From GCA-2709075 sp964492555 (GTDB lineage Bacteria > Pseudomonadota > Alphaproteobacteria > MPNO01 > UBA2964), in the NCBI GenBank assembly GCA_964492555.1, contig CAZBKQ010000006.1, positions 47,606 through 111,605 of the forward strand: a stretch of DNA of 64,000 nucleotides. The letters are read 5' to 3'. A program made the position numbers and the translations under genes. The notes below the pieces were generated by a model that was given only the letters and a program-made list of their open reading frames with translations, made no database searches and had not been told where the DNA came from. The number at the start of each line of letters is the position of its first letter. Position 1 is the first letter of the stretch. This document shows positions 53,607 to 63,360 of the stretch, one piece after another.

Positions 53607-56012
53607 CTAGTGTTTGACGACCCCGGAAACGTCCTTATCGGTCGTTTCGGCGGGCGGAACGGTATCGACCTCTCCCTGCCAATCGATCGGGACCAGCTTG
53701 CTGGTCAGGGCGCGGTCCAGGACCTCGTCAACCGTAGACACGGGAACGATCTCAAGCCCCTCCTTCACATTGTCGGGGATTTCGGCAAGGTCTTTTTCGT
53801 TGTCCTTGGGAATGAGGACCAGCTTTATCCCGCCCCGCAACGCCGCGAGAAGCTTTTCCTTCAAACCACCGATCGGCAAGACCCGGCCGCGCAAGGTGAT
53901 CTCACCCGTCATGGCAATATCCTTGCGGATCGGGATACCGGTCAGCGCGGAGACCATGGTCGTGCACATGGCGACACCAGCGGACGGACCGTCCTTGGGT
54001 GTCGCGCCTTCGGGCACGTGAACATGAATGTCCTTTTTCTCGAACACGGTCGGCTTGATCCCGAATTCAACGGAGCGCGACCGGATATAGGCGCGCGCCG
54101 CCTGCACGGATTCCTTCATCACGTCGCCGAGCGTCCCGGTATGGGCGACAGTGCCCTTACCCGGCATGACAACGGATTCGACCGAGAGCAACTCGCCGCC
54201 GACTTCGGTCCAGGCCAGCCCGGTGCAGACACCGACCAGATCCTCTTCCTCCGCGATCCCGTAACGGAATTTCCGGACACCGGCATATTCCTCGAGATTA
54301 TCCGGCGTCACCGATACCTCGGTCACGTCTCCTGAAACGATATTCTTGACCGCCTTGCGCACCAGATTGGCGACCTCGCGTTCAAGATTGCGGACCCCTG
54401 CCTCACGCGTGTAATAGCGGATCAGATCGCGCAAACCGTCATCGGTGATGGACCATTCGTTCTCTTTCAGACCGTGCGCTTCCAATTGCTTGTCGATCAG
54501 ATGGCCTTTGGCGATCTCCACCTTTTCGTCTTCGGTGTAACCGGAAATCCGGATGACCTCCATCCGGTCCATCAACGGTCCCGGGATACGCAGTGTATTC
54601 GCCGTGGTCACGAACATCACGTCTGACAGGTCGTAATCAACCTCCAGGTAATGATCGTTGAAGGAGTTGTTCTGCTCGGGGTCGAGAACTTCCAGCAACG
54701 CCGACGACGGATCACCGCGCCAGTCCGCGCCCAGCTTGTCAATCTCATCCAGCAGGAATAACGGATTGGACGCGCCCGCTTTTTTCATCCCCTGAATGAT
54801 CTTGCCGGGCATGGACCCGATATAGGTTCTGCGGTGCCCGCGGACCTCGGCCTCGTCCCGCACACCGCCAAGCGACATGCGGACGAATTTACGCCCCGTC
54901 GCACGCGCGATGGACTTCCCAAGCGAGGTCTTGCCGACGCCCGGCGGCCCCACGAGACACAAAATGGGCCCGCGCAACTTTTTCACCCGCTGCTGAACGG
55001 CGAGATATTCAAGAATGCGTTCCTTGACCTTCTCCAGTCCGTAATGGTCTTCGTTCAGCACATTTTCCGCATGGGAGAGATCGCGTTTGACCTTGCTCCG
55101 CTTTTTCCACGGAATGCCCAGCAGCCAGTCGAGATAATTCCGGACCACGGTCGCTTCCGCCGACATCGGGCTCATCGAGCGCATCTTCTTCAGCTCGGCC
55201 GTCGCCTTTTCACGGGCCTCCTTGGTCAGCTTGGTCTTGGCGATTTTTTCCTCAAGCTCCGAGGCTTCGTCGCGGCCATCCTCGCCCTCGCCCAGCTCTT
55301 TCTGAATGGCCTTCATCTGCTCATTCAGATAGTACTCGCGCTGGGTCTTCTCCATCTGCCGCTTCACGCGGTTGCGGATGCGTTTTTCAACCTGCAAGAC
55401 ACCGATTTCGGATTCCATGAAGGAGTAGGCTTTTTCCAGCCGCGCCGTAATGGTCTCAAGTTCAAGCAATTCCTGTTTTTCAGGTATCTTCAGCGCCAGA
55501 TGAGACGCGACCGTATCGGCAAGTTTGCTGGGGTCCTCAATCTGGTTCAGCGAAACCAGTACCTCCGGCGGGATTTTCTTGTTGAGCTTGATATACTGCT
55601 CAAACTGCCCGATCACGGAGCGCGCCAGCGCGTCATGTTCCTTTTCATCTTCATCGGCATCGTCAAGGAGCGCCGTGTGCGCCTCGAAATAGTCTTCGTT
55701 TCCGCTAAACCCGACGATTGACGCCCGCTGGGTGCCCTCCACAAGCACCTTGACCGTTCCATCCGGCAGCTTGAGGAGCTGCAGAACCGTCCCCACGGTT
55801 CCAACGGTATAAATATCCTGGGGCTGCGGATCGTCATCGCCCGCATTTTTCTGGGTCACAAGCAATATCTGCTTGTCATTGTTCATGACGTTTTCGAGCG
55901 CCCGAACGGATTTTTCGCGCCCGACAAACAGCGGCACGATCATATGAGGAAAAACGACAATATCGCGCAGCGGCAAAACCGGTAGAAGATCGCCGCGTTC
56001 AACTTCCGACAT
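53607..56012 (-). CDS. lon: ATP-dependent protease Lon
   Basis: Cytoplasmic AAA+ serine protease for misfolded and regulatory proteins, 801 residues. N-terminal substrate domain (LPVLPLRDIVVFPHMIVPLF near residue 10), coiled coil (about 195-300), Walker A GPPGVGKTSLGKSIA near 357, Walker B FLLDEIDK, and the protease domain with catalytic Ser in KDGPSAGVAM near 676 and Lys near 719. Placed between clpX and hup. Confidence 0.98.
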   Translation of the reverse strand: MSEVERGDLLPVLPLRDIVVFPHMIVPLFVGREKSVRALENVMNNDKQILLVTQKNAGDDDPQPQDIYTVGTVGTVLQLLKLPDGTVKVLVEGTQRASIVGFSGNEDYFEAHTALLDDADEDEKEHDALARSVIGQFEQYIKLNKKIPPEVLVSLNQIEDPSKLADTVASHLALKIPEKQELLELETITARLEKAYSFMESEIGVLQVEKRIRNRVKRQMEKTQREYYLNEQMKAIQKELGEGEDGRDEASELEEKIAKTKLTKEAREKATAELKKMRSMSPMSAEATVVRNYLDWLLGIPWKKRSKVKRDLSHAENVLNEDHYGLEKVKERILEYLAVQQRVKKLRGPILCLVGPPGVGKTSLGKSIARATGRKFVRMSLGGVRDEAEVRGHRRTYIGSMPGKIIQGMKKAGASNPLFLLDEIDKLGADWRGDPSSALLEVLDPEQNNSFNDHYLEVDYDLSDVMFVTTANTLRIPGPLMDRMEVIRISGYTEDEKVEIAKGHLIDKQLEAHGLKENEWSITDDGLRDLIRYYTREAGVRNLEREVANLVRKAVKNIVSGDVTEVSVTPDNLEEYAGVRKFRYGIAEEEDLVGVCTGLAWTEVGGELLSVESVVMPGKGTVAHTGTLGDVMKESVQAARAYIRSRSVEFGIKPTVFEKKDIHVHVPEGATPKDGPSAGVAMCTTMVSALTGIPIRKDIAMTGEITLRGRVLPIGGLKEKLLAALRGGIKLVLIPKDNEKDLAEIPDNVKEGLEIVPVSTVDEVLDRALTSKLVPIDWQGEVDTVPPAETTDKDVSGVVKH

Positions 56013-56111
56013 GTAAAGAACCTCTTACTCTAAGACGTTTCCGCCGAACGGCGAAAACAACGCATTACGGAATAGATGGGACCCGGCATGGCCTAAATCA
56101 AGATTTGGGCC

Positions 56112-57377
56112 TCAAGCGCTGGATTCCACCTCATCCTGCCGATCCGAATAAATGTAAAGAGGCTCGCCTCGGCGTTCGACGACATCGCCGTTGACCGCAA
56201 CCTCTTCGACACCGTCGAAACCCGGAAGCTCATACATCGTGTCGAGCAAAATGCCTTCCATGATGGAACGCAAACCCCGCGCGCCGGTCTTGCGCTCGAT
56301 CGCCTTGCGGGCAATTGCATGCAGCGCGTCATCGGTAAAGCTGAGCTTCACGTCTTCCATATCGAAAAGCGTGCTGTATTGCTTGACCAGAGCGTTTTTC
56401 GGTTTCACCAGAATCTCGACCAATGCTTCCTCGTCGAGATCCTCAAGCGTGGCGATCACCGGCAGCCGACCGACGAATTCAGGGATAAGCCCGAACTTCA
56501 ACAAATCTTCGGGTTCGATTCCACGCAGGATTTCGCCGGTCTCACGATCATCCGGCCCCTGAACATCGGCGCCGATGCCGATCGAGCTTCCCTGGCCGCG
56601 GTCGGCGATGATTTTCTCAAGCCCGGCAAACGCGCCGCCCACGATGAACAGGATGTTCGTTGTATCGACCTGAAGGAATTCCTGTTGCGGGTGTTTGCGA
56701 CCGCCCTGCGGCGGCACACTGGCAACCGTGCCCTCCATGATCTTGAGCAACGCCTGCTGCACACCTTCGCCCGACACATCGCGCGTGATAGACGGGTTGT
56801 CGGATTTGCGCGAGATCTTGTCGACCTCATCAATATAGACAATGCCCCGCTGCGCCCGCTCGACATTGTAATCGGCGGACTGCAGCAATTTCAGGATGAT
56901 GTTCTCAACGTCCTCGCCCACATAACCGGCTTCGGTCAGGGTTGTGGCGTCGGCCATGGTAAACGGCACGTCGAGGATGCGGGCCAGCGTCTGGGCCAGC
57001 AAGGTTTTGCCGCACCCTGTCGGACCGATCAGGATAATATTCGATTTGGCGAGCTCGATATCCGCGTTCTTCGAACCATGCGCCAGGCGTTTGTAGTGAT
57101 TATGCACGGCAACAGACAACACGCGCTTGGCATGAAACTGTCCGATGACGTAATCGTCCAGCACAGTGCAGATATCGGCGGGCGTCGGCACACCATCGCG
57201 CGATTTCACCAGCGTTGTCTTATGCTCTTCACGGATGATATCCATGCAAAGCTCAACGCATTCATCGCAGATAAAAACCGTGGGACCCGCGATCAGCTTG
57301 CGCACCTCATGCTGGCTCTTTCCGCAGAAAGAGCAGTAGAGGACGTTCTTGGCGTCGCCACTTCCGGACTTACTCAT
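56112..57377 (-). CDS. clpX: ATP-dependent Clp protease ATPase subunit ClpX
   Basis: AAA+ unfoldase that feeds ClpP, 421 residues. The N-terminal zinc domain has CSFCGKSQHEV and FICDECVELC. Walker A GPTGCGKTLLAQ lies near residue 120, Walker B IVYIDEVDKI near 180, and the pore and ClpP-binding loops are in expected places. It follows clpP with a 170-base gap that shows no gene. Confidence 0.98.
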   Translation of the reverse strand: MSKSGSGDAKNVLYCSFCGKSQHEVRKLIAGPTVFICDECVELCMDIIREEHKTTLVKSRDGVPTPADICTVLDDYVIGQFHAKRVLSVAVHNHYKRLAHGSKNADIELAKSNIILIGPTGCGKTLLAQTLARILDVPFTMADATTLTEAGYVGEDVENIILKLLQSADYNVERAQRGIVYIDEVDKISRKSDNPSITRDVSGEGVQQALLKIMEGTVASVPPQGGRKHPQQEFLQVDTTNILFIVGGAFAGLEKIIADRGQGSSIGIGADVQGPDDRETGEILRGIEPEDLLKFGLIPEFVGRLPVIATLEDLDEEALVEILVKPKNALVKQYSTLFDMEDVKLSFTDDALHAIARKAIERKTGARGLRSIMEGILLDTMYELPGFDGVEEVAVNGDVVERRGEPLYIYSDRQDEVESSA

Positions 57378-57547
57378 CTAAAACCCCTGAACAGATGTCT
57401 GACCTTCATGTTAGCGAAGCGCGGGGAACGCGTCTATCGGCAAAACTTGCGGAATTCAGCGCGATTGCGGCGGAAACCGGATTGCGATTCCCGTGGCCGT
57501 CTGAAATCAGCGTTCGTACAGGGTATGACGGTGAAATCAAAATTCGG

Positions 57548-58192
57548 TTAATCGTCCGATTTTGAATCGCCGTCTTTATCCCCCAGCGCATCGGGCCGGG
57601 CCGAGACAACCTCGTCGATCAGGCCGAATTCCTTCGCCGTCTCGGGAGACATGAACTTGTCGCGTTCCATATTGTCTTCGATGATTGCGATATCCTGACC
57701 GGTGTGATCGACATAAATCTGATTGAGCCGCGCCTTGAGGTCGAGAATTTCCCGCGCATGGATTTCGATATCCGTCGCCTGTCCCTGAAAACCGCCGGAC
57801 GGTTGATGAATCATGATCCGGGAATGCGGCAGCGCGTAACGCTTGCCCTTGGCGCCCGCGGTCATCAGAAGCGATCCCATCGACGCGGCCTGCCCGAAAC
57901 AGACGGTCGAAATATCGGGACGGACATATTGCATGGTGTCATAAATCGCGAGACCGGCAGTCACCACGCCGCCCGGCGAGTTGATGTAGAAAGAAATATC
58001 CTTGGTCGGGTTTTCCGCCTCAAGATAGAGTAGCTGAGCGCAGACCACGCTCGACACCTCATCATAGACAGGACCGGTCAGGAAAATGATTCTTTCCTTC
58101 AGAAGACGCGAATAGATGTCGTAGGCGCGCTCCCCGCGGTTGGTCTGTTCGACAACCATGGGGATCAGGGAATTCATACGTGGTTGGGTCAT
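57548..58192 (-). CDS. clpP: ATP-dependent Clp protease proteolytic subunit ClpP
   Basis: Serine protease that forms the degradation barrel with ClpX/ClpA, 214 residues. The catalytic Ser is in GQAASMGSLLMTAG near residue 106, the His in LPHSRIMIHQPSGG near 131, and the Asp in LNQIYVDHTGQD near 180. A charged C-terminal tail is lineage-variable. Ribosome site GGAAAG precedes the ATG. Confidence 0.98.
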   Translation of the reverse strand: MTQPRMNSLIPMVVEQTNRGERAYDIYSRLLKERIIFLTGPVYDEVSSVVCAQLLYLEAENPTKDISFYINSPGGVVTAGLAIYDTMQYVRPDISTVCFGQAASMGSLLMTAGAKGKRYALPHSRIMIHQPSGGFQGQATDIEIHAREILDLKARLNQIYVDHTGQDIAIIEDNMERDKFMSPETAKEFGLIDEVVSARPDALGDKDGDSKSDD

Positions 58193-58260
58193 GTCCGTTA
58201 CTTTCCGTGCGTTACCTTATCATCCGGTTAATTGGGACCGGTTTATGCGCAAGGGCTGAA

Positions 58261-59604
58261 TCAGGCTTCCGCGCCTTCCTCCGCCTTTTCAATCTGCATC
58301 AGCTCTTCAAGCGTCACATCCTTGTCGGTGACCTTTGCCATCTCGACAATGAAATCCACCACCTTCTCCTCGAAGATCGGCGCCTGAAGTTCCTGTTTCG
58401 CCGACTCGTTCTTCTGAAAATATTCGAGAACCGCCGCCTCCTGGCCGGGAAAACGCGCCGCTTCCGTATGCATCGCCCGGTTAAGATCGTCTTGGGTCAC
58501 CGTGATATTGTTCGCCCGGCCGACTTCGGCAAGATAGAGCCCGAGCCGCACGCGGCGTTCCGCGATCCCGCGATAATGATCCTTCAACTCATCCTCGGAC
58601 TTGCCCTTGTCGTCTTCATCAAGCGCGTCCTTTTCCTTGGCATCCATGACCTGAGTCCAGATCGCCTCGAACTCGCCATCGACAATGCCTTCCGGCAATT
58701 CGAAGCTCACCTCGTCCGCCAGCTTGTCAAGCAGCACGCGCTTCAACCCGGCGCGTGATAGCTGGCCGTATTCACGCTCAAGCTGCTCCCGAATACCGGT
58801 CTTCAACGCGTCCAGATCTTCGAACCCGGAAGCCTTGGCAAGTTCGTCATCGACCGACGCCGTCTTGGGCGCCCGCACGTCGTGGGCCGTCACATCAAAA
58901 GTGATTTCCTTGCCCTGCAATTCCTCATTGCCGAAATCGTCGGGGACCGTGACCTTGATCTCCTTGTTTTCGCCGGCCTTCATGCCGACGACTTCTTCTT
59001 CAAACCCGGGAAAGAACGCCCGCTGGCCCAGAACCAGTTCAATCCCCTCCATGGAGCTGCCAGGAAATTCCTCGCCATCGATCGTGCCCTTGAAATCGAC
59101 CACCACCTGATCGCCCTCTTCCGCGGCACGTCCGTCGGCGGTCTCGTACTCGGTGCGGTTCTCCGCCAGCCGTTCCAGGGACGTTTCGACATCGCCATCG
59201 GATACCGGCACAACCTGCCGTTCCAGTTCAAGCTTGGCGAAATCCATCTGTTCGATCTCGGGCATCAGCTCGACCGCCAGCTTGTATTCCAGATCGGCGC
59301 CCTCCTCGAAAGTGACGATTTCCACCTTCGGCTCGCTTGCCGGCCGCAATTCCTTTTCGGTCAGGGCCTGCTGCCAGCTTTCCTGAATGGTCTGCTCCAG
59401 AACCTCGCCGCGAACCGCATCACCATAGCGTTTCCGCAACAAGGTCATCGGCACCTTGCCCGGGCGGAAACCCGGCAGATTTACGGTCTGCGCCAATTCT
59501 TCCAGACGGCCATTCATCGCCGTGTCAATGTCGGCGGCGGGAACCGTAACCGTATATTCCCGCTTGAGCCCCTCGGCACTGGTTTCAGATACCTGCATCG
59601 TCAT
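58261..59604 (-). CDS. tig: trigger factor
   Basis: Ribosome-associated chaperone with peptidyl-prolyl isomerase activity, 447 residues. The N-terminal ribosome-binding motif GFRPGKVPMTLLRKRYG is near residue 45. The FKBP-like domain starts near 165 (GDQVVVDFKGTIDGEEF), followed by the helical substrate-binding domain to an acidic tail. Located between tRNA-Leu and clpP, the usual order. Confidence 0.97.
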   Translation of the reverse strand: MTMQVSETSAEGLKREYTVTVPAADIDTAMNGRLEELAQTVNLPGFRPGKVPMTLLRKRYGDAVRGEVLEQTIQESWQQALTEKELRPASEPKVEIVTFEEGADLEYKLAVELMPEIEQMDFAKLELERQVVPVSDGDVETSLERLAENRTEYETADGRAAEEGDQVVVDFKGTIDGEEFPGSSMEGIELVLGQRAFFPGFEEEVVGMKAGENKEIKVTVPDDFGNEELQGKEITFDVTAHDVRAPKTASVDDELAKASGFEDLDALKTGIREQLEREYGQLSRAGLKRVLLDKLADEVSFELPEGIVDGEFEAIWTQVMDAKEKDALDEDDKGKSEDELKDHYRGIAERRVRLGLYLAEVGRANNITVTQDDLNRAMHTEAARFPGQEAAVLEYFQKNESAKQELQAPIFEEKVVDFIVEMAKVTDKDVTLEELMQIEKAEEGAEA

Positions 59605-59659
59605 TTCTTACTCTCGTTCCTCATCGCAGCCGGTTCATCCGGATGCGTCAATTCCTGGG

Positions 59660-59744
59660 TGGTGCGGGCGGAGGGACTTGAACCCCCAAGGCTTTCGCCA
59701 CCAGAACCTAAATCTGGCGTGTCTACCAGTTCCACCACGCCCGC
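59660..59744 (-). tRNA. tRNA-Leu (anticodon TAG)
   Basis: 85 bases including encoded CCA, with the long variable arm of class II tRNAs (GTGGCGAAAGCCTTG region). Acceptor GCGGGCG/CGCCCGC, anticodon stem CCAGA/TCTGG around loop TTTAGGT, T-arm GGGGGTTCAAGTCCCTC. A possible promoter upstream (TTTCAC, 16 bases, TATAAG on the minus strand) may serve it and tig. Confidence 0.97.
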
Positions 59745-59856
59745 AAACGACACGTTCCGCGACCTTCGGAACGCCCTTAGCGGCGTGCCTTATAACACAG
59801 ATGTCACAATGTGAAATACAGACGATGATGGCTGGCTACGGCAAGCCGAAGCCCCG

Positions 59857-60177
59857 TCAGGAGGCAACCCGTTCACGGTAGCGCTCGGCAAAAATTTTCA
59901 GAGCAAGCATCCGGGTCCCCTGATCAAAATCGAGCGGTCCGGCAGAACGCGAAAACGCAATACGAAACCGGACATGGGGAATGCCGTAGGCATCCGTCCC
60001 GAGCCATTCCATACAAGCGGTCTCAACCATTTTATCGTCGCGAACGCGGCGGAAGGTGGAACCCGGGCGCAGATATTCCATCCGGTTGCCGCGTTTAAAA
60101 AAGACGCTCGAAAGCGGCTGCCCGTTTTCCCGCTTCAGCCAACGGCCGGCGGCTTCTCTGCGTTCTTCTTGATTCAT
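59857..60177 (-). CDS. hypothetical protein, 106 residues
   Basis: Not recognised. A soluble, charged protein: an N-terminal helix (NQEERREAAGRWLKRENG), a middle beta-rich stretch (RPGSTFRRVRDD, VRFRIAFSRS) and a C-terminal helix (RMLALKIFAERYRERV). No signal peptide or membrane segment. It stands alone between tRNA-Leu and nnrDE, and codon use looks like its neighbours, so it is probably a real gene. Confidence 0.6.
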   Translation of the reverse strand: MNQEERREAAGRWLKRENGQPLSSVFFKRGNRMEYLRPGSTFRRVRDDKMVETACMEWLGTDAYGIPHVRFRIAFSRSAGPLDFDQGTRMLALKIFAERYRERVAS

Positions 60178-60318
60178 AGCCAGTGCCTCGAATCAGAACT
60201 TTAATTCCCATAACCTTATTATTTTCTTAAGGGCCTTCACGCAAGCAATTGTTTTCACGCCCTGAATCAGGCTTGGCAAAAAGACGAAAAACCGAAAATC
60301 CCCTTCCGGTTTCAGGAT

Positions 60319-61806
60319 TCAGCCGCGGCTTTCATATAATTCGCGCAAGATGTCGGGGATTATCCCCGGCAGATCGCTGGCAATCAGACCGGGGCCGAAT
60401 TGCGCCGCCGCCGCGCCATGCAGCCAGGCAGCCATGCAGGAAGCCTCGAATGGCGGGACCCTCTGCGCGATCAACCCGCCTATCAGCCCCGCGAGGACGT
60501 CGCCCGCCCCGGCGGTGGCGAGCCACGACGGCGCATTGGCGTTGATCGCGACCCTGCCATCCGGCGCGGCGATAACAGTGTCTGCGCCTTTTAACAGGAT
60601 GACCGCGCCGCTCCGTTCGGCGGCGGCGCGCGCCCGGGCAACCTTGTCACCCGAGACATCGAACAGCCGCGCGAACTCGCCTTCATGCGGCGTAAGAACC
60701 GCGTTTCCTTCCTCAATCGTTTCAAACAGGACTCCGGGATTATCCGAAAAGACGGTGATCGCATCCGCGTCCAGTACGGTGGGCAGTCCCGCCTCCAGCA
60801 ATGTGAGCGCCATCTGCCGCGTGATGAGACCCAACCCGCACCCGGGACCGATCAACGCGGCGTTCTTGCGTTTGTCGGCAAGAACATTGTCGAGTTCCTG
60901 CGCATTGGCCACCGGTGCTATCAGAAAAACGGGCAGATCGGACGCATAAACCGGCACGGCGGAAGGCGGCGCGGCGATGGTCACCAGCCCCGAACCGGCC
61001 CGCATCGCCGCCCGCGCCGCAAGCCGCGCCGCACCGGTCATTTCCGCGCCGCCGATCAGCACCAGATGGCCCCGCCCGTATTTATGATCATCCGCGTCCG
61101 GCCACGGATAGGACGTGCCCCAACCGTCCGGCCCGTTCAGACACGTAGCGGGCTCAATTTCCGCGAGAACGCCGTCTGGAATAGCGATATCGGCGACCTT
61201 GACCTCACCGGCGAATTGCTTGCCCGGCAACAGGAAATGACCCGGTTTCGGCCTGAAAAAAGTCACCGTGGAATGACACGGAACAGCAAAACCCAGCACG
61301 GCGCCGCTATCGCCCTGGATTCCGCTCGGAACATCTACCGCCACGACGGGAACACCGCTCTCCGCCACCGCCTGAAGTGTATGCAACGCATCGCCCGTCA
61401 CCGGCCGGTCGAGACCGGCGCCGAATACCGCGTCGACAACCAAAGATGCATCGGCGATCAGCTCCTGCGCCAGCGGCGCGACGTCTCCCTGCCACCGCTG
61501 CGCCATTTCAGCGGCATCACCTTTGAGACACCCCTTGTCGCCAAGAAGGCCAAGGGTCACCTGCCAGCCCGCATCGGCCAGGAGGCGCGCAATCACGAAC
61601 CCGTCGCCGCCATTATTCCCCGGGCCGCAAAGGACGACCGTCTCGCGACGGGCCCAACGACTCATGATGTGATCAGCAACCGCCCGCCCGGCATTTTCCA
61701 TCAGGGTTATTCCCGGCACGCCGCCGCTGATCGCTTGACTGTCGGCTTGATACATCTCCGCCGTCGTCAGAATTTCAGGCCCGTTAAATGTTGAAATATC
61801 AATCAT
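60319..61806 (-). CDS. nnrDE: bifunctional NAD(P)HX epimerase/dehydratase
   Basis: Metabolite-repair enzyme that restores hydrated NADH/NADPH. The product has 495 residues: an N-terminal YjeF_N epimerase domain (about 1-210, with CGPGNNGGDGFVIARLL near 60 and VDAVFGAGLDRPV near 120) and a C-terminal ADP-dependent dehydratase domain (about 230-490, with LTPHEGEFARLF near 370 and ATAGAGDVLAGLIGG near 448). Full-length fusion with both active regions intact. A weak hairpin downstream (60289-60315) may terminate it. Confidence 0.95.
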   Translation of the reverse strand: MIDISTFNGPEILTTAEMYQADSQAISGGVPGITLMENAGRAVADHIMSRWARRETVVLCGPGNNGGDGFVIARLLADAGWQVTLGLLGDKGCLKGDAAEMAQRWQGDVAPLAQELIADASLVVDAVFGAGLDRPVTGDALHTLQAVAESGVPVVAVDVPSGIQGDSGAVLGFAVPCHSTVTFFRPKPGHFLLPGKQFAGEVKVADIAIPDGVLAEIEPATCLNGPDGWGTSYPWPDADDHKYGRGHLVLIGGAEMTGAARLAARAAMRAGSGLVTIAAPPSAVPVYASDLPVFLIAPVANAQELDNVLADKRKNAALIGPGCGLGLITRQMALTLLEAGLPTVLDADAITVFSDNPGVLFETIEEGNAVLTPHEGEFARLFDVSGDKVARARAAAERSGAVILLKGADTVIAAPDGRVAINANAPSWLATAGAGDVLAGLIGGLIAQRVPPFEASCMAAWLHGAAAAQFGPGLIASDLPGIIPDILRELYESRG

Positions 61807-61852
61807 AGGATCAGCTTAAACCCAGCGGCCCGCTCCCGGAAGCCATGTGTGC

Positions 61853-61881
61853 TTGACGCACCGCATGTGGCTTATCAGTAT
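61853..61881 (+). promoter_or_regulatory. possible promoter of the enoyl-CoA hydratase gene
   Basis: TTGACG at 61853-61858 and CAGTAT at 61876-61881, spaced by 17 bases, about 40 bases before the ATG. The -35 box is good and the -10 box weak. It lies in the divergent gap after nnrDE. Confidence 0.35.
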
Positions 61882-61922
61882 GCGCGCCACTTCGACAGAA
61901 CAGCCTGAAAAAGGACATTCTC

Positions 61923-62735
61923 ATGGCCGGCACCGAATACAAGAACATCAAATTCTCCATCGAAGACGGGATCGCTCATCTCATTCTCGCGCGGCATGAC
62001 ATCCGCAACGCCTATTCCGAGAAGGATTTCACCGACGAAATCCTCGATGCTGTCGATCAGGCGCAACACTCGAAGGAAGCACGCGTTTTCGTGCTCTCCG
62101 CGGAAGGCACCGCCTTTTCCGCCGGCGGCAACGTAAAGGACATGCGGGACAAAAAAGGCATCTTCGGCGGCGGCCCTGCCGGAACGCGCCGGGGCTATAT
62201 GGAAGGCATCCAGCGTGTGCCAAAGGCCCTGTACGCACTGGATATCCCGTCGATCTCCGCCGTTCAGGGTCCCGCCGTCGGGGCCGGCTGTGATCTAGCC
62301 CTGTTCTGCGACATCACCATCTGTTCAACGGAAGCCAAATTCGGTGAAACCTTCATCAATGTCGGCATTATTCCGGGCGATGGCGGATCATGGATACTTC
62401 CCCGCCGCGTCGGGCTGCAACGCGCCGCCGAACTTACCTTCACCGGTCGCATCGTCGAGGGACCGGAAGCGGCGGAAATCGGTCTCGCGCTGGAATGCGT
62501 CGAACCGGAGGCGTTGATGGAACGGACATTGGGTCTCGCCAAATTCATCGCGGCGCGCCCGCCAATCACGGCACGTATGATGAAAACGCTGTTCCGGCAG
62601 TCGCTTTCCACGCACCTCAATGACTTCCTTGATAATTGCGCCGCCATCCAGGCGATTTGTCATTCGACGGAAGATCACATGGAGGCGGTCGATTCGATCC
62701 TGGAAAAGCGCAAGCCGACCTTCAAAGGCGTATAA
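61923..62735 (+). CDS. enoyl-CoA hydratase/isomerase family protein (atypical catalytic site)
   Basis: Crotonase-fold protein of 270 residues. The first oxyanion motif is SAEGTAFSAGGNVKDM near residue 58, the second GPAVGAGCDLALF near 117. Aligned with classical hydratases, FGQPE becomes FGETF (near 140), so the Glu144 equivalent is Phe. The Glu164 equivalent is kept in RAAELTFTG. One catalytic Glu would fit an isomerase or a different acyl-CoA reaction rather than a standard hydratase. The gene stands alone and is followed by a hairpin. Confidence 0.85.
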   Translation: MAGTEYKNIKFSIEDGIAHLILARHDIRNAYSEKDFTDEILDAVDQAQHSKEARVFVLSAEGTAFSAGGNVKDMRDKKGIFGGGPAGTRRGYMEGIQRVPKALYALDIPSISAVQGPAVGAGCDLALFCDITICSTEAKFGETFINVGIIPGDGGSWILPRRVGLQRAAELTFTGRIVEGPEAAEIGLALECVEPEALMERTLGLAKFIAARPPITARMMKTLFRQSLSTHLNDFLDNCAAIQAICHSTEDHMEAVDSILEKRKPTFKGV

Positions 62736-62746
62736 TGCCGGGCCGG

Positions 62747-62791
62747 GCAGGATTTTCCCGATCGCCGGAAATTTTCCTGGGAAAATCTTGC
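62747..62791 (+). terminator. hairpin after the enoyl-CoA hydratase gene
   Basis: GCAGGATTTTCCC (62747-62759) pairs with GGGAAAATCTTGC (62779-62791), 13 pairs with one G.T. There is no T-run right after it, so termination strength is uncertain. Confidence 0.5.
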
Positions 62792-62896
62792 CGCGACCGG
62801 TTATGCAATCTTTTAACCTATTGAAAATCCCCGCTTAATCTGTGGCGCGCTTGTTGCATCTCTATCGCCAAACTATTTAGCGATCAGGAGAGAAAG

Positions 62897-63256
62897 ATGA
62901 GCGCCACAGCCACCGCCGAGATCATTCCCGATACCATCCAGCCCTTGCCCACCGAGCCTTTGAGCAATGTCGATTTGCCGTCGGATATCGTCGAGGACGC
63001 CAAGGCCGGCCTTAACCGCCTTACGAAAATGAACCCGCGCGAGCTTTCCCGGCTGGTTGAAAGCCGGGTCGATATATTGAACGGCGAACTGGAAGCCCGG
63101 GAAGCGCGCCGCGCCGCAATCGCAGAGGCCTCGGCGGCCCAGAAAATTCTCGATTTTCGCCGCGCCCGCGCACAGCGCATCCGCGAAAAAGTCAATATGG
63201 GAAGCTCCGTCATGGCCGCCATGTTCGCCGGCTTCATCGTCGCGACGCTGATCTGA
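62897..63256 (+). CDS. hypothetical protein with coiled coil and C-terminal membrane anchor
   Basis: Not recognised. 119 residues: an acidic, proline-containing N-terminus (to about 30), a charged alpha-helical region (about 45-100, with ARRAAIAEASAAQKILDFRR), and a single hydrophobic helix at the very end (about 102-119). This is a tail-anchored layout. Ribosome site GGAGAG lies five bases before the ATG. Confidence 0.6.
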   Translation: MSATATAEIIPDTIQPLPTEPLSNVDLPSDIVEDAKAGLNRLTKMNPRELSRLVESRVDILNGELEAREARRAAIAEASAAQKILDFRRARAQRIREKVNMGSSVMAAMFAGFIVATLI

Positions 63257-63360
63257 GCTCGCGGGGCACGCGCCCTGTTGCTTCCGGGCTTTGCCCCCCC
63301 CCTATACTTTCGCCATCGATGACGGTCGGATAACGCCCGTCGCGCTTTTGGGGTGGCGAC

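Noticed and set aside
59802..59815. TCACATTGTGA palindrome upstream of tRNA-Leu as a CRP/FNR site
   Set aside because: Half-sites are in the wrong order and spacing for CRP, so it is likely chance.
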